Below are positions 29,091-37,555 of a stretch of DNA of 64,000 nt, in pieces. The stretch's first letter is position 1, and each line of letters opens with the position of its first letter. The translations under genes were made by a program, and so were the position numbers. Below the pieces are notes generated by a model, which was given only the letters and a program-made list of their open reading frames with translations, was not told where the DNA came from and made no database searches. Location: contig NC_007677.1 in assembly GCF_000013045.1 (NCBI RefSeq), positions 2,604,001 to 2,668,000 on the forward strand, written 5' to 3'. Source of the stretch: Salinibacter ruber DSM 13855 (GTDB taxonomy: Bacteria > Bacteroidota > Rhodothermia > Rhodothermales > Salinibacteraceae).

Positions 29091-30215
29091 ATGGCCGCTG
29101 ACACCGACTCCCCGTCCCTCGACGACGTGCTCCAGCACATCCGGCCCGCCGTGCGGGACCGGAGCGAGTACATCGTGGACATGCCGGAGGGGATTGACGT
29201 AAAGCTCAACCAGAACGAGAGCCCCTTTGACCTGCCGGCGGGCCTCAAACAGGAGCTCCTCGACGCCCACGCGCAGGTGGAGATGAACCGGTATCCCTCC
29301 GAGCAGCCGGAGGCGCTGCGCCATGCGCTCGCCGAGTACGACGGCGTCGATCCCGACCAGATCCTCGTCGGCAACGGCTCCAACGAGATCACCTACACCT
29401 TCGGCCTCGCCTTCCTGGACCCGGGCGACCCGGTGGTCCTGCCCCGCCCGATGTTCTCCCTCTACGAAAAGGTCATGCGCCTGCAGGAGGCCGACCTCAC
29501 CATTGTGCCGCCTCAGGACGACTTTGGGTTCGACGCGGATGCCCTCGCCACGGCCGCGGCGGAGACCGAGGCCGTTCTGACCATCCTCACCACCCCGAAC
29601 AACCCGACGGGGCTGGCCATGACGCTCGACGAGCTCGAGCAGGTCGTCACGGCGAGCTCCGGGTTCGTGGTGATCGACGAGGCGTACGTGGAATTCAACC
29701 CGGAGGGCACCGCCATCGACCTGCTTGAGCAACACCCCAACGTGCTGATTCTCCGCACGCTCTCGAAGGGGTTCGGGCTGGCGGGCGCGCGGCTCGGGTA
29801 CCTGCTCGCCCACCCCGCCGTGGTGACGGAGCTCATGAAGGCGCGTCTGCCCTTCATGGTGGACCGGTTCGCCGAGCAGACGGCCCTGGCGGTGCTGCGG
29901 CGCCCCGACCTGATTGAGGACCGCGTATCGCGCATCGAGGCCTCGATCACAACCCTTACCGAGGCCCTGCAGGCGATGGAGGGGGTCGAGGTGGTGCCCT
30001 CGCAGGCGAACTTCGTCGTCTTCACCACCCCGCTGCCGGCCGATACGCTGCAGGACCGGCTGGCGGACCGCGGCGTTCTGGTCCGCAACATGGGCGGGTA
30101 TCCGGAGCTGGAAGGGTATCTGCGCGTCAGTGCGGGGACCGAGGAGGAGAACAACGCGTTTCTGGACGCGTTGGACGTTTCGCTTGAAGAGGCGGGTGCA
30201 ATCTCTGAAGTATAG
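29091..30215 (+). CDS. hisC: Histidinol-phosphate aminotransferase
   Basis: This PLP enzyme converts imidazole acetol-phosphate and glutamate to histidinol phosphate. The 374-residue protein has VKLNQNESPFDLP near the N-terminus, GNGSNEITYTFGLAF (phosphate cup), the NNPTG motif in TTPNNPTGL, the Asp in VVIDEAYVEF, the PLP lysine in LRTLSKGFGLAGARLGY, and a C-terminal arginine in GYLRVSAGTEEEN. It pairs with hisD. A role in other aminotransfers is possible because the family is promiscuous. Confidence 0.93.
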   Translation: MAADTDSPSLDDVLQHIRPAVRDRSEYIVDMPEGIDVKLNQNESPFDLPAGLKQELLDAHAQVEMNRYPSEQPEALRHALAEYDGVDPDQILVGNGSNEITYTFGLAFLDPGDPVVLPRPMFSLYEKVMRLQEADLTIVPPQDDFGFDADALATAAAETEAVLTILTTPNNPTGLAMTLDELEQVVTASSGFVVIDEAYVEFNPEGTAIDLLEQHPNVLILRTLSKGFGLAGARLGYLLAHPAVVTELMKARLPFMVDRFAEQTALAVLRRPDLIEDRVSRIEASITTLTEALQAMEGVEVVPSQANFVVFTTPLPADTLQDRLADRGVLVRNMGGYPELEGYLRVSAGTEEENNAFLDALDVSLEEAGAISEV

Positions 30216-30296
30216 CTCCGTTCTGCCGCTCGGCGAGACGGGCCGGCGCGTTACTCTCGGGCATTGAGCACTTTCTCTGAATTCACTGAGCTCGCG

Positions 30297-30899
30297 ATGG
30301 ATTTTACTCGGGTAGATATCATTGGTCTCTCCACGAGCCCTTCCAGCGGAGGGGCCTATGCCCTTGTGCTCGGAGAGGTCGAAGGCAACCGCCGTCTGCC
30401 AATCATCATCGGAGCATTTGAGGCCCAGGCGATTGCGCTGGAGCTGGAAAAGATTCAGCCCCCGCGCCCGATGACGCACGACCTGCTGCGCGATACGTTT
30501 GAGGCCGTGGACGTGGACGTGGAGGAGGTTGTGATCGACGAACTTCGGGAGGGCACCTTCTTCGCCAAGATCCGGTACCGCCACGACGGCGAAGAGCACC
30601 GGCTCGACTCCCGCCCCAGCGACGCCGTGGCCCTCGCCGTTCGCGTGGACGCGCCCATCTTCGTCGCCCCCGCAGTGCTGGACGAGGCCGGCATCGTCGC
30701 CGAAGACGAGTCGGACATCTCCTCGCTCGCCGAGCAGGCCGAAGAGACGTCCCCCTCGGAGGAGGAAGAGGGCACCGAACTCGAACAGATGCAGAAACAG
30801 CTCGAGGAGGCCGTGGAGGAGGAAGACTACGAACGGGCCGCCGAGCTCCGCGACGAAATCCAGCGCCTGGAGCAGGAGCAGCAGCAGAACCAGAACTAG
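30297..30899 (+). CDS. Bifunctional nuclease (DUF151) domain protein with UVR motif
   Basis: The ATG at 30297 (MDFTRVDIIGLS) gives 200 residues. An upstream TTG at 30264 would add 11 less conserved residues. The N-terminal domain (about 1-135) matches the bifunctional nuclease/DUF151 family: LPIIIGAFEAQAIALELE, RPMTHDLL and RPSDAVALAVR. After an acidic linker the C-terminus is a UVR/UvrB-C-like hairpin (EEAVEEEDYERAAELRDEIQ). This combination is common in Bacteroidota; nuclease activity has been reported for a plant relative. It follows hisC by about 80 bp and ends at a terminator. Confidence 0.87.
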   Translation: MDFTRVDIIGLSTSPSSGGAYALVLGEVEGNRRLPIIIGAFEAQAIALELEKIQPPRPMTHDLLRDTFEAVDVDVEEVVIDELREGTFFAKIRYRHDGEEHRLDSRPSDAVALAVRVDAPIFVAPAVLDEAGIVAEDESDISSLAEQAEETSPSEEEEGTELEQMQKQLEEAVEEEDYERAAELRDEIQRLEQEQQQNQN

Positions 30900-30924
30900 C
30901 GCCCCCGATCGGACCCTCGATCCT

Positions 30925-30967
30925 GGCGAAGCCCTGCGGGACTCGTGCCCGCGGCTTCGCCTTTTTT
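30925..30967 (+). terminator. Terminator after the DUF151 gene
   Basis: GGCGAAGCC with inner GCGGG pairs with CCCGC and GGCTTCGCC, then TTTTTT. It closes the hisD-hisC-DUF151 transcription unit. Confidence 0.9.
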
Positions 30968-31059
30968 ATTGTCCGTTGCCGTTTGTCCCGAGCCCCGCCC
31001 CTCGCCGCGACGGTCTCGCCCCACCCCCCGTCACTCTTTCCACCATTTCCTCCGCCCGC

Positions 31060-32703
31060 ATGCCGTCCCCCACCGAGCGCGCTGCGCACCGCACCCCGCC
31101 CGCTGCCCTCGGCGCCTTCCCCGACCTGTTCGTCGACTACTGCACCGACTTCGACGCGGTGGCGGACTTCTATCCGGGCGACTGGCAGTCCCGCCCGGCG
31201 CGCCGGGCGGCGGCCACGGCGGCGGCCAAGCGCCCCGCCGACCGCGAGGTGCTCGCCGACACGCTGCTCGACCAGAACGAGCGCTGGGGCCTCGACGAGC
31301 GCACCCGCTCGCACATTGAGACCCTGCGGGACCCGGACAGCATCGCCGTGGTGACGGGCCAGCAGGTGGGGCTGTTTACGGGGCCGCTCTACACCATCTA
31401 CAAGACCATCACCACGCTCCAGCTGATCGAGGAGTGGGCGGACCAGACGGGGCGTCCCGTCGTCCCCGTCTTCTGGGTGGAGGGCGAAGACCACGACTTC
31501 GAAGAGATTGCCGCGGCGCACGTCCTCCAGCACAACGAGGTCGTGCCCCTCTCCTACGAGCCCGGCGTGGACGACAATCCCGGGGCGGTCGGGCGACTCG
31601 CCCTGACCGACGGGATCCAGGACGTGGTCGACCGGCTCGACGAGGCCCTGCCCCCCTCCGACTTCAAGCCGGCAGTGATGGAACAGGTGCGCGCCGCCTA
31701 CCAGCCCGGCACCCGCCTCGAGGATGCCTTCGCCCGTCTGATGCGCTCCCTCTTCGAGGACGACGGGCTCGTGTTCATGAACCCCGACGATGCCCGCCTC
31801 AAGGCACTGACCCGCCCCCTCTTCCGGCGCGACATTGAGGACCCGCGGGCCTCCGTCGCCCCGGTGAACGCGGCCGGTCGGGCGCTCCGCGATCGGGGCT
31901 ACCACGCACAGGTCAACGCCCACCCGACCAACCTCTTCTGGCTCGGCGACGACGGCCGCTGGGCAATCGACCTGGAGGACGAAAACGCCTTTCGGCTCCG
32001 CGGCACGGACCGGACGTTCTCCCGCTCCGATCTGCTCAATCGCCTAGACGAGACGCCCGAACGATTCAGTCCCAATGTCGTCCTGCGTCCGCTGATGCAG
32101 GACCACCTCCTGCCGACCGCCGCGTACGTTGCGGGCCCCGGCGAGGTGTCCTACTTCGCCCAGTACGGGGGGGTCTACGACTGGGCGGGCCTCGACATGC
32201 CCCTCATTCACCCACGGGCGAGTGTATCCCTGGTGGAGGGCAAGGTGCAGAAGGTGCTCGACAAGTACGGCCTGACGGTTGCGGACTTTCGGGACGGCCT
32301 GGAGCCGCTCTTTCAGGACGTGGTCGTCGACACGATGGAGGTCGACGTGGATGCCCTCTTCTCGGAGGCCCTGCCGCAGCTCCACCAGACCCTCAATGCC
32401 TTGAAGCCCGAGGTGGAGGCCGTAGACCGGACGCTCGGCGCCTCCACCGAGGCGACGCGGTCGGCAATCATGGACGAGATGGAGGCCCTAAAGCAGAAGG
32501 TCGTCCGGGCCGAAAAACGGCAGCAGGACGAGGTCCGAGCGCAGCTCAAGAAGGCCCACACGAACCTTCGCCCGGACGGGACGCTCCAGGAACGCACGAT
32601 CAACGTGCTGTACTACCTCAACAAGTACAGCCCGGCCCTGCTCGACGACCTGCGGCACGCGCTCCGTACCGATACCTCTGCCCACCAGGTCGTGGGCGTA
32701 TAG
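31060..32703 (+). CDS. bshC: Bacillithiol biosynthesis cysteine-adding enzyme BshC
   Basis: This adds cysteine to glucosaminyl-malate in the last step of bacillithiol synthesis. I use the ATG at 31060 (547 residues); the longer frame from 30976 overlaps the preceding terminator region. Family motifs are VVTGQQVGLFTGPLYTIYK, PVFWVEGEDHDFEE (nucleotide-binding-like), YVAGPGEVSYFAQYGGVY and a C-terminal coiled coil ending ...NVLYYLNKYSP. BshC is common in Firmicutes and Bacteroidota and implies that this organism uses bacillithiol. bshA and bshB are not in the window. Confidence 0.93.
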   Translation: MPSPTERAAHRTPPAALGAFPDLFVDYCTDFDAVADFYPGDWQSRPARRAAATAAAKRPADREVLADTLLDQNERWGLDERTRSHIETLRDPDSIAVVTGQQVGLFTGPLYTIYKTITTLQLIEEWADQTGRPVVPVFWVEGEDHDFEEIAAAHVLQHNEVVPLSYEPGVDDNPGAVGRLALTDGIQDVVDRLDEALPPSDFKPAVMEQVRAAYQPGTRLEDAFARLMRSLFEDDGLVFMNPDDARLKALTRPLFRRDIEDPRASVAPVNAAGRALRDRGYHAQVNAHPTNLFWLGDDGRWAIDLEDENAFRLRGTDRTFSRSDLLNRLDETPERFSPNVVLRPLMQDHLLPTAAYVAGPGEVSYFAQYGGVYDWAGLDMPLIHPRASVSLVEGKVQKVLDKYGLTVADFRDGLEPLFQDVVVDTMEVDVDALFSEALPQLHQTLNALKPEVEAVDRTLGASTEATRSAIMDEMEALKQKVVRAEKRQQDEVRAQLKKAHTNLRPDGTLQERTINVLYYLNKYSPALLDDLRHALRTDTSAHQVVGV

Positions 32704-32764
32704 CGACCCGAGCGCCCGGCGCAAACACTCGTCGACTGCCCCCCAACACCCGCTGAGCCCTGTC

Positions 32765-33431
32765 ATGGAGGACGGCCCATCCCCGGAGGGTCTCTTTAGC
32801 CCGCTCATTGAACACGCCATTGAGCTATCGGCCCAATGGCACGACGGCACCTACCGGAAGGGCGTCTGGCGCGACCCGGCGTTCGAGGTGCCCGAGGGCG
32901 AGGAGGTCCAAATCCCGGTCATCGCCCACCTTGCCGCCGTGGCCTCCATTGTGCGCCGGGCGGGCTGGGGCGAAGCGACCGTGGCCGCCGCCTACCTGCA
33001 CGACGCGATTGAGGACATGAACCAGCACGGCCAGCGGCTGCGCCGCAAGCAGCTCCGCGACGCCGTGGGGGCGGACGTGGCCCGGCTCGTGGTTCAGGTC
33101 TCCGAGCAGAAGCTGGACGACGACGGGCAGATGCGGCCCTGGCGGGCCCGCAAGGAGGACTACCTCGAGGGCATCCGCACGGGCCCGCCGGACGCCGCCG
33201 CCATCAGCCTGGCCGACAAGATCCACAACCTGTGGTCCATCACCCAGAGCCTGCAGGCGAACGAGGACATCTTTTCGGCCCTCAGCGGCGACGCCGAGGC
33301 GCAGCGGTGGTTTCACGCGGCCGTTCTGGAGGCGTCCCCCCCCCCACGACGACCCGCGCCTCCCCCCGATGCGCGAGCGGCTGCAGACGGAGCTCGACCG
33401 GTACGAGGCGGCCCTCCGCCCCGCAGCTTAA
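32765..33431 (+). CDS. HD-domain protein interrupted by a frameshift at a C10 tract
   Basis: The first 190 residues form an HD hydrolase domain of the RelA/SpoT-HD type: HLAAVASIVRRAGW, YLHDAIEDM (metal-binding His-Asp) and ISLADKIHNLWS. At 33336-33345 a run of ten C puts the continuation out of frame. With nine C the protein would read on as HDDPRLPPMRERLQTELDRY and stop at 33431 (about 222 residues). In the literal frame it runs to 33610, antisense into the PNP gene, with Pro/Arg-rich low-complexity sequence, so I take 33431 as the natural end. The cause may be phase variation, a recent mutation or a sequencing error. The substrate is unknown. Confidence 0.8.
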
Positions 33432-33482
33432 AAAACCCGGGTTCGGCCAAGAGGAACGTCACGTTAGCCACGAGTCTCGCCT

Positions 33483-34352
33483 CTACGCGTCGGCCACCCG
33501 CACGATGCCCCGCACCAGCTTCATCAGATCCCCCCGCACCCGCTCACTCACCTCGAGGACTTCGTCGTGATCGAGACCGCCGGGCGCCAGGCCCGCGGCC
33601 GGGTTCGTGATCGTCGACAGGCCGAGGACCGCCATTCCCAATTGGTGCGCCTGAATCACCTCCGGCACCGTGCTCATCCCCACTGCGTCGGCGCCCAGCT
33701 GCTCCAGCGCCCGCACCTCCGCCTTCGTCTCGTAGCTCGGCCCCAGGGTCCAGGCGTAGGTGCCCCGCCGTGCGTCCAGCCCCAAATCGAGGGCCACCTG
33801 CTCGGCCCGGCTCGTCCACCCCGGCTCGTAGAAGGGAGCCTGCTCCTCGTCCGATCGCTGACGGGCCGGCCCCGCCCCGGCTCCGACCCCTGGACTGGCG
33901 AACGCCATGTTGAGGTGGCTCGTGATGAACATGAGCGTCCCCGGGTCGAAGGTGCGGTTGATGCCGCCGGCCGAGTTGGTGACGAGCATGCGATCGGCCC
34001 CCAGGGCGTGCACCAGCCGCACCGGCATCGCGATCTTCTGCACCGGGTACCCTTCGTAAAGGTGCACCCGCCCCTGCACAAAGACGACCCGGGTGTCCTC
34101 CAGGGCGCCAAACACGAGTTTCCCGCTGTGCCCCTCCACGGTCGACTCCGGATAGCCCGGAATCTCGGCGGCGGGCACGACCGTCGTCTCGTCCGCCGCC
34201 TCCGCCAGGCGCCCCAGCCCCGACCCCAGAATAAGCGCCATCTCGGGGGCCCAGCCGACGCGCTCCCGCACCGCCGCCCTCGCAGCATCGAGGTCTTCGT
34301 CGTCGTACACAGCGGGGTCGGAACGCATAGACGCGGCGGTCGAGCGGGGCAT
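33483..34352 (-). CDS. Purine-nucleoside phosphorylase (trimeric type)
   Basis: This splits purine nucleosides with phosphate in salvage. The 289-residue protein has LILGSGLGRLAE, IPGYPESTVEGHSG (phosphate-binding), GRVHLYEGYP, VTNSAGGIN, GPSYETKAEVRALEQLGADA and VGMSTVPEVIQAHQLGM, then ITNPAAG. These are the class-II/trimeric PNP motifs. An alternative start at 34328 (MRSDPAVYD) would remove eight residues. The gene is on the minus strand, convergent with the HD-domain gene and 93 bp downstream of the AI-2E-family gene. Confidence 0.92.
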   Translation of the reverse strand: MPRSTAASMRSDPAVYDDEDLDAARAAVRERVGWAPEMALILGSGLGRLAEAADETTVVPAAEIPGYPESTVEGHSGKLVFGALEDTRVVFVQGRVHLYEGYPVQKIAMPVRLVHALGADRMLVTNSAGGINRTFDPGTLMFITSHLNMAFASPGVGAGAGPARQRSDEEQAPFYEPGWTSRAEQVALDLGLDARRGTYAWTLGPSYETKAEVRALEQLGADAVGMSTVPEVIQAHQLGMAVLGLSTITNPAAGLAPGGLDHDEVLEVSERVRGDLMKLVRGIVRVADA

Positions 34353-34445
34353 GGCGGAAGCGACACGTGGGAAGGAAGGAAGAAGCGAGAATTCGGAAAA
34401 CGGCTCGGGACGATCGTCGGTCCCCGAGAGACTGGCCCGGGCGGC

Positions 34446-35687
34446 CTACCCCGCCCGCAGGATCCGGTAGTTGCGGAGACTCCAGAGCAGCTGCTCCACG
34501 ATCACGCGCAGCGTCGTGGTGAGGGGAATCGCCATCAGCATCCCCAGGATGCCGCCCAGCTGGGCGCCCGCCAGCACCACGAAGAGGATGACGAGCGGGT
34601 GGGTCTGGGCGGCCCGCGAGAAGATGAGGGGCTGGAGCAGCACGTTGTCCGCCAGCTGCGTGAGGGCCATGGCCAGGGCCACCCCCGGCACCAGCGACAC
34701 GTCCCCCGTCTGGGCGATGCCGACGAGCGTGCCCGCCAGGAAGCCCAGAAACGGACCGAAGTACGGAATCGTGTTGGCCAGGCCGGTAAAGATGCCGATG
34801 GCGATGGCGCCCCGCAGGCCCACGATCCACAGGAGCGTGGACGCGATGACCGCAATGGCCGTCCCCTGCACGAGCAGGGCCCGGAAGTAGCGCCCAATGT
34901 TCAGCTCCACCTTCGCGAGAATCGAGAGCGTGACCTCGAAATACCGGTTGGGCACGAGGTGGAGGAGGCTCCGCCGGATCCGAAGCTCGTCTTTGAGTAG
35001 GAAAAACGTGACGAAGGGCACAATGACGACGGCGTACACGATGTTCGTGAAGACGCTCACGACAGAGCTCACCGTCTCGGCCACCTGTTGGCCCTCCACC
35101 AGATCGCCCCGCATGAGCGACTCGGCCGCCTGGCGGACATTCTCCTCCAATACGCCTTGCTCCAGCGGGACGACGCCCTGAACCTGCGCCTCGATGAGAT
35201 TGGCCACGTACGCGGCCGTGTCGATGGTAATGAGCTGCGACAAGTCCTGGACCTGACGCGTAATGAACGGCACCACCGACGTCACGATCACCACGATCAC
35301 CCCCAGAAAGACCGCAAAGGCGACCAGGATGGCCGGGACCCGTCCAACGCCAAGTCCCTGGATGTAGTCGACCGGGGGACGGAGCAGGTACGCGAGCAGG
35401 CCCCCGACGATGAGGTACAGCACAATGCCGGCGAAGTACCACACCATCCATCCGACGGACCCGACGGCCGCGGCCCCGAGCAGAAAACGAACCACCCGGT
35501 CGAACGTGAATGTGCTGGCGGACTCGTCCGGGGAGACGGGCATTCGCTCTCGGGCGTGGCCCCGGCGGGATGCCGTGGTCGTCCGGGCGTGGCGTGCCGG
35601 CGCCGTCTCCGACGACGACGGTTCTTCTGGGTCGGGGCCTGGCGATTCGTCGGGACCGTAGGAAGACGGATCGGGGCCGTCGGGCAT
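34446..35687 (-). CDS. AI-2E/PerM family membrane permease
   Basis: This 413-residue protein has an unstructured, Pro/Ser/Asp-rich N-terminal 60 residues and then about seven to eight membrane helices in the PerM/AI-2E-transporter arrangement. These include GLLAYLLRPPVDYIQ, VVPFITRQVQDL, a cytoplasmic region, then GLANTIPYFGPFLGFLAG, LGGILGMLMAIPLTTTLRV. Members are described as exporters or, in halophiles, Na+/H+ antiporter-like proteins; the substrate cannot be read from sequence. It lies between recX and PNP on the same strand. Confidence 0.85.
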   Translation of the reverse strand: MPDGPDPSSYGPDESPGPDPEEPSSSETAPARHARTTTASRRGHARERMPVSPDESASTFTFDRVVRFLLGAAAVGSVGWMVWYFAGIVLYLIVGGLLAYLLRPPVDYIQGLGVGRVPAILVAFAVFLGVIVVIVTSVVPFITRQVQDLSQLITIDTAAYVANLIEAQVQGVVPLEQGVLEENVRQAAESLMRGDLVEGQQVAETVSSVVSVFTNIVYAVVIVPFVTFFLLKDELRIRRSLLHLVPNRYFEVTLSILAKVELNIGRYFRALLVQGTAIAVIASTLLWIVGLRGAIAIGIFTGLANTIPYFGPFLGFLAGTLVGIAQTGDVSLVPGVALAMALTQLADNVLLQPLIFSRAAQTHPLVILFVVLAGAQLGGILGMLMAIPLTTTLRVIVEQLLWSLRNYRILRAG

Positions 35688-35759
35688 GCAAGCGGGCGTG
35701 GCGGATGAAAGAGAAACGTCGTCCGTCGGGCGCGGGCGGCCGCTCTCGTTCGCGTCTGT

Positions 35760-36428
35760 CTACACGGGAGAGCGCCCCCCCTCTCGCTCCAGTTCGTCGA
35801 GGATGGGACGGATGGTTTCGGACGTGAAGCCGCGACGGCGGAGATACCGGTACATTTTCTGCCGGCGGCGACGCGGGTCGTCCTCGTCGGCCAGACGCGG
35901 CCACCGGGATTCGGCGTGCTCCCAGGCCGCCGCGGTTGCGTCTTCGTCCTCAAAAAGCGTGTCGACCGCCGCGTCGGCCAGGTGCCGGTCGATGCCCCGC
36001 TCTTTCAACTCTCGTCGGATGCGTACCGGGCCGTACTTCTTGCTGGAAAAGCGGTTGTGGGCGTAGTCGTGCGCGTAGGCCTCGTCGTCCAGGTACTCCA
36101 GTTCGTACAGACGGGCAACCACGTCGTCGATCACGAACGCCGGCGCGTCGTTCCGCTTGAGTTTCCGGCGCACCTCCGTCTCCGTGCGCGGTTTGTGCGC
36201 AAGGTAGTCGAGCGCCGCCTGCTTGGCCTCCACGTACTGCTCGTCGGCCTCAATCTCGCGCACGTCCTCCGCCGTGAGGGCCGTCCCGACCGTCAGGCCG
36301 TGCCTGACCACGAGGTCCTCATGCACCCCGAATGCAAACTCGTCGTCGATGAAGACCGACACCCGGTTCTCGTTGTTGACCTGAGGGTCAAGGCGCGTAA
36401 TCGTTCCTGCCGGCGTCCCCTCGGACAT
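35760..36428 (-). CDS. recX: Regulatory protein RecX
   Basis: The ATG at 36428 (MSEGTPAGTITRLD) gives 222 residues; the longer frame to 36713 is antisense to the DUF4249 gene's end and not used. Three-helix repeats typical of RecX are visible: ALDYLAHKPRTETEVRRKL, VVARLYELEYLDDEAYAHDY, KKYGPVRIRRELKERGI and a last RRRQKMYRYLRRRGFTSETI. RecX binds RecA filaments and dampens strand exchange. recA is not in the window. Confidence 0.9.
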   Translation of the reverse strand: MSEGTPAGTITRLDPQVNNENRVSVFIDDEFAFGVHEDLVVRHGLTVGTALTAEDVREIEADEQYVEAKQAALDYLAHKPRTETEVRRKLKRNDAPAFVIDDVVARLYELEYLDDEAYAHDYAHNRFSSKKYGPVRIRRELKERGIDRHLADAAVDTLFEDEDATAAAWEHAESRWPRLADEDDPRRRRQKMYRYLRRRGFTSETIRPILDELEREGGRSPV

Positions 36429-36543
36429 GTGAATCGGTGGATTTGCGATGGAGTGTGCACGTCGAGTGGCGACTGCCCTCGCCTGTGGTTTCAGGTCGTT
36501 GTACACCTGATCTCCGGGCTGGATTCTCCGGGGACCCGGGCCT

Positions 36544-37491
36544 TCAAGGAACGTAGCACTGTTTCCCCGTCCCCTCCACCGTGCGACGCAACGAGTCGAT
36601 CGCGACCGCCGTGGCGATGCCGAGCCCGCCCTCCACGTTCGACACCGGTTCGCGCCGCTCCGGGTCGTCACGGCTTCGAGCAAACGCCGCGAATGCAGTG
36701 TCGCCGCGAGCAATCGTCACGGTGAGGTCGTGTCCGGGAAGCGCCGAGGTGCGGCCCGCGACGGGCACCGCGTAGACGCCCCGCCACGCTCGTTGCCCGT
36801 TCCGGGTCCGAAACTGGTCTTCACGCCGTACGTCCACCGGCTCCAAGAAGAAGTTGACCACGCGGGACGAGAACTCAGCGGTGTCGGGGCGGAGCTGCGG
36901 CCGCACCCAGTGGGTCGTGTCCGCACCCGGGGGGAGCGTCCCCGCCGGCCACCTTACCGATACATTGATCGGGTAAAGGTATCCTTGCTCCGCGGGAATG
37001 TCGAGCGAGTCGCGACGCAACGAGTCCACACGGATGGCCTGTACCGGAGCGTCCGGCACCTCGACACAGACCTCGCCCAGGTCGATAGGGGGTGGGGTTC
37101 GGCCCTGCGCCCGCGCGACCTCGTCCCGCCACTCCACCGTGAGGGCCCACGGGACGTCCGCCGGCACCGTCCCGAGGGTCGCCTCCGGCACGTACAGCCC
37201 CGGCCGTGCATCGTGCTCCTCGTACGAGACGGACTCCCCATCCAGGACGACCTCGATGGCCGCCCCGGCCGCCGCATTGTCGTCCCGACTGCCGGGCGCG
37301 TCGAGCGGGCGCGTCCGTCGAAGGGTGATCGAGGGGAGCGGGCGGTCGGTCGTAAAAAACGCCTCCACCACGAGCGACTGCGGCTCCGTGGGGTTCGCCA
37401 GGTCGCATCGACCCAGCACCAGAATGAGCCCAGCCATCAGGAGCACCCCCCCAAGGGCCCGTAGCGTGTGTCGTTTCGTCTCTCGGTGCAT
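36544..37491 (-). CDS. DUF4249 family lipoprotein, partner of the STN TonB receptor
   Basis: The ATG at 37491 (MHRETKRHTLRAL) gives 315 residues. A signal peptide ends near VLGRC (Cys29), fitting a lipoprotein. The rest follows the DUF4249 pattern: SLVVEAFFTTDRPLPSITLR, AAIEVVLDGES, PGLYVPE and a C-terminal GGLGIATAVAIDSL. DUF4249 genes almost always follow a TonB receptor in Bacteroidota and are thought to be surface lipoproteins helping in capture of its ligand. It starts 65 bp after the receptor stop. Confidence 0.85.
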   Translation of the reverse strand: MHRETKRHTLRALGGVLLMAGLILVLGRCDLANPTEPQSLVVEAFFTTDRPLPSITLRRTRPLDAPGSRDDNAAAGAAIEVVLDGESVSYEEHDARPGLYVPEATLGTVPADVPWALTVEWRDEVARAQGRTPPPIDLGEVCVEVPDAPVQAIRVDSLRRDSLDIPAEQGYLYPINVSVRWPAGTLPPGADTTHWVRPQLRPDTAEFSSRVVNFFLEPVDVRREDQFRTRNGQRAWRGVYAVPVAGRTSALPGHDLTVTIARGDTAFAAFARSRDDPERREPVSNVEGGLGIATAVAIDSLRRTVEGTGKQCYVP

Positions 37492-37555
37492 TCGGGTCGT
37501 GTCGGCAAGCGAACGGTCGACTCGTTCTGCGCTCGGTCTTCTGGTGCACGGGGGC

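Noticed and set aside
33431-33610. Extended C-terminus of the HD-domain protein to 33610
   Set aside because: It is low-complexity, antisense to the PNP gene, and arises only from the extra base in the C tract.
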